In this document: piece after piece, positions 13,772 to 15,147 of the stretch
Layout of the letters: every line of letters starts with the position of its first letter
Numbering within the stretch: position 1 is the stretch's first letter
Assembly: GCA_035316885.1 (NCBI GenBank)
Contig: DATHII010000124.1
Span: 1 to 15,147, forward strand
Reading direction: 5' to 3'
DNA from: DASRTE01 sp035316885
GTDB taxonomy: Bacteria > Actinomycetota > Actinomycetes > Jiangellales > Jiangellaceae
DNA: 15,147 nucleotides
Notes under the pieces: generated by a model
What the model was told of the DNA's origin: nothing
Database searches by the model: none
Seen by the model: only the letters and a program-made list of their open reading frames with translations
Made by a program: the position numbers and the translations under genes

Positions 13772-14779
13772 GTGAACGTCACCCCTGACGCAACCCACGA
13801 CCTCGCCGACCTGGACCGGCTGGCCGCCCACCTGCGCTCACACGCAGCCCTGCGGGCCAAGGCCGAGATCGGGCTGGTCAGCGAGGTGATCGGCGCGGCG
13901 AGTTGGGTGCATGGTCCGGGCGACGACGGGGCGGTCGTGCGAATGAGCTCGGGACCGGGCGACGGCGTCACGCCTCAGGCCGGCCATGTCATCGCCTGCG
14001 GCGAGGCCCTCCTGCCCGCGTTCGTCGCCCGGGACCCGTATGGGGCAGGCATCGCCGCTGTCCTGGCCAACGTCAACGACCTGGCGGCGATGGGGGCGAC
14101 GCCGTACGGCATCGTCGACACCATCGTCGGATCCGCCGACATAGCCCGTGAGGCGCTGCGCGGGATGCACGCGGCCAGCCTCATATACGACGTGCCGCTC
14201 GTCGGGGGTCACCTCACCCTCCACGACGGCGCACCCGCCATCTCCGCCTTCGGCATCGGACACGCGGAGTCGGTGCTCTCGCTGACCCACGTCGCGGTCG
14301 GCCAGTCACTGATCGTTGCGACCTGTACGCGGGGGACGATGCGTGCAGACTTCCCGTTCTTCCGCTCCTTCGACGACCGCGGCACCAAGATGGCCGGAGA
14401 CGTCCGGGTGCTTTCCGAGGTCGCCAGGTCGGGATCTTGCGTCGCAGCGAAGGACGTGAGCATGGCCGGACTCGTCGGGTCGCTGGCGATGCTGCTCGAG
14501 TGGAGCCGGCTGGGCGTGCGGCTGGACCTCGACGTGCTGCCGCGACCCTCAGGCGTACCGATGGCCACGTGGCTCACCTGCTTCCCGGCATACACCTTCC
14601 TACTGTGCTCGCCGGCCGGGCGCGAGAACGAGTGCCTGGCTGCGTTCCGTGCGCGAGGACTGGAGGCCGCCATCGTCGGCACGATCGACGACACAGGCGT
14701 GCTGTCGCTGACCACGGGGGGCCGGCAGGCCACGGTGCTCGACCTCGCAGCTACCGGGGTGACGGGACTGCAGCACTGA
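13772..14779 (+). CDS. PurM/AIR synthase-like protein, sll0787 family
   Basis: 335-aa protein of the PurM/ThiL/SelD ATP-binding superfamily, closest to the sll0787 family of the Nit1 cluster. Visible motifs are the glycine/aspartate ATP-metal loop GPGDDGAV (48-55), NVNDLAAMGATPYGIVDT (100-117), which is the PurM-type metal/ATP helix, PLVGGHLTL, a KDVSMAGLVGSLAMLLEW motif matching the family's C-terminal domain, and a final domain with FPAYTFLLCSP. Superfamily members use ATP to activate an oxygen or selenium atom; the substrate here is unknown. The GTG at 13772 is preferred, with AAGGAGG (13754-13760) upstream at somewhat long spacing. It is transcribed divergently from comA from a shared regulatory region, and converges on a GNAT gene whose relatives are usually its partner or even fused to it. 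Confidence 0.85.
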   Translation: MNVTPDATHDLADLDRLAAHLRSHAALRAKAEIGLVSEVIGAASWVHGPGDDGAVVRMSSGPGDGVTPQAGHVIACGEALLPAFVARDPYGAGIAAVLANVNDLAAMGATPYGIVDTIVGSADIAREALRGMHAASLIYDVPLVGGHLTLHDGAPAISAFGIGHAESVLSLTHVAVGQSLIVATCTRGTMRADFPFFRSFDDRGTKMAGDVRVLSEVARSGSCVAAKDVSMAGLVGSLAMLLEWSRLGVRLDLDVLPRPSGVPMATWLTCFPAYTFLLCSPAGRENECLAAFRARGLEAAIVGTIDDTGVLSLTTGGRQATVLDLAATGVTGLQH

Positions 14780-14807
14780 CGCGTCTGCCACCGGACTGCT
14801 GACGACC

Positions 14808-15147
14808 TCAGGCCGACCCGCCCGCAGCGAGGGAACTCGCCAGCGACGCCCCCAGCTCCCTGGCCGGCAGCGGGATACTCATCTGCTGGTGCGGCAGTCC
14901 GACGTAGATCTCGGGTGCTCCTACCGATGACCATCCCAATCTGGAGAAGAACGCGACGTTCGCCGGCTGTACGTGCGCGACCATGGTCCGCCCGCCGTGC
15001 GCCCCTGCGATGGCGACGGCGCACTTGACCAGGGGAGCGCCCACGCCCCCGACGCGGAACGGCGGCAGGACCGCGAGCCGGTCCCCCTGCCACAGGCCGG
15101 TCGAGCGATCAAGCTCGAACAGGCGGACGCTCCCCGCGACGATCCCC
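14808..15147 (-). CDS. GNAT N-acetyltransferase, MSMEG_0567/sll0786 family (C-terminal part, runs off the window)
   Basis: The last 112 residues of a gene whose start lies beyond the right edge; the reading frame is open to the edge. The acetyl-CoA region is visible: GIVAGSVRLFEL, then LAVLPPFRVGGVGAPLV with the core V4 motif in RxGGxGAxL form, then ACVAIAGAHGG-like helix and the family-typical AHVQPANVAFFSRLGWSS and GLPHQQM, which match the QNVxFFxRLxW and GRPHHxM positions of the Nit1-cluster acetyltransferase. It converges on the PurM-like gene with only 28 bases between stops. In known clusters these two families occur side by side or fused (MSMEG_0567), so they probably act in the same pathway; the acceptor is unknown. 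Confidence 0.85.
   Translation of the reverse strand, partial: GIVAGSVRLFELDRSTGLWQGDRLAVLPPFRVGGVGAPLVKCAVAIAGAHGGRTMVAHVQPANVAFFSRLGWSSVGAPEIYVGLPHQQMSIPLPARELGASLASSLAAGGSA

Noticed and set aside
14209..15093. Minus-strand open frame of 294 codons opposite the PurM-like gene and across the GNAT gene
   Set aside because: The PurM-like motifs on the plus strand and the GNAT motifs in another minus frame explain the region.
2325..15147. A complete Nit1 nitrilase gene cluster
   Set aside because: Only three of its families are seen (DsrE-type, PurM-like, GNAT), on both sides of the CoM operon; nitrilase and radical SAM members are not in the window.

Overview
The window looks like chromosome or large-plasmid DNA of a high-GC actinobacterium (Mycobacteriales, Propionibacteriales or Pseudonocardiales type). 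The evidence is strong G/C bias at third codon positions, frequent GTG starts, a probable leaderless promoter, and a DUF222/HNH protein of the '13E12' kind that is nearly confined to Actinomycetota. No tRNA, rRNA, CRISPR array, transposase or phage gene was seen, and no stretch longer than about 210 bases lacks a gene.

Left block (29-4496, all minus strand; read from right to left): an FAD disulfide-reductase-family enzyme with a single CoA-disulfide-reductase-type cysteine, a small basic protein of about 88 aa, a DsrE-fold protein of the MSMEG_0572/Sll0783 'nitrogen starvation' family, an amidohydrolase-2 TIM-barrel enzyme, and an MFS transporter. A perfect 10-bp stem lies between the DsrE gene and the amidohydrolase gene. 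The substrate of this block is unknown.

Middle (4545-6255, plus strand): a DUF222/HNH (13E12-type) protein, possibly preceded by a 49-aa ORF. It separates the two minus-strand blocks.

Right block (6350-13672, minus strand): a tightly packed seven-gene operon that I read as a bacterial coenzyme M (2-mercaptoethanesulfonate) biosynthesis operon. The order is phosphosulfolactate synthase (ComA/XcbB type), an unrecognised cysteine-containing 304-aa protein, a fumarase/adenylosuccinate-lyase-type enzyme, a D-cysteine-desulfhydrase-type PLP enzyme, an argininosuccinate-lyase-type enzyme, a DUF1116 protein and an OsmC-like protein. Neighbouring genes overlap by 4-16 bases or lie 5 bases apart. ComA, two aspartase/fumarase-superfamily members and a PLP enzyme are the signature of the bacterial route known from Xanthobacter (sulfite addition to PEP, phosphate elimination, decarboxylation, thiolation, reduction). 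The 304-aa protein, DUF1116 and OsmC-like proteins are candidates for unassigned or accessory roles.

Right end (13772-15147): a PurM/AIR-synthase-like protein of the sll0787 family is divergent from comA across a 99-bp intergenic region holding a perfect 7-1-7 palindrome that overlaps promoter elements for both directions. It converges on the C-terminal part of a GNAT acetyltransferase of the MSMEG_0567/sll0786 family. Together with the DsrE-type gene on the left, three protein families of the 'Nit1' cluster thus flank a CoM operon. That combination, and the shared operator, is the most interesting feature of the window. No epoxyalkane:CoM transferase, alkene monooxygenase, nitrilase or radical-SAM gene is inside the window, so the use of the CoM is not visible here.
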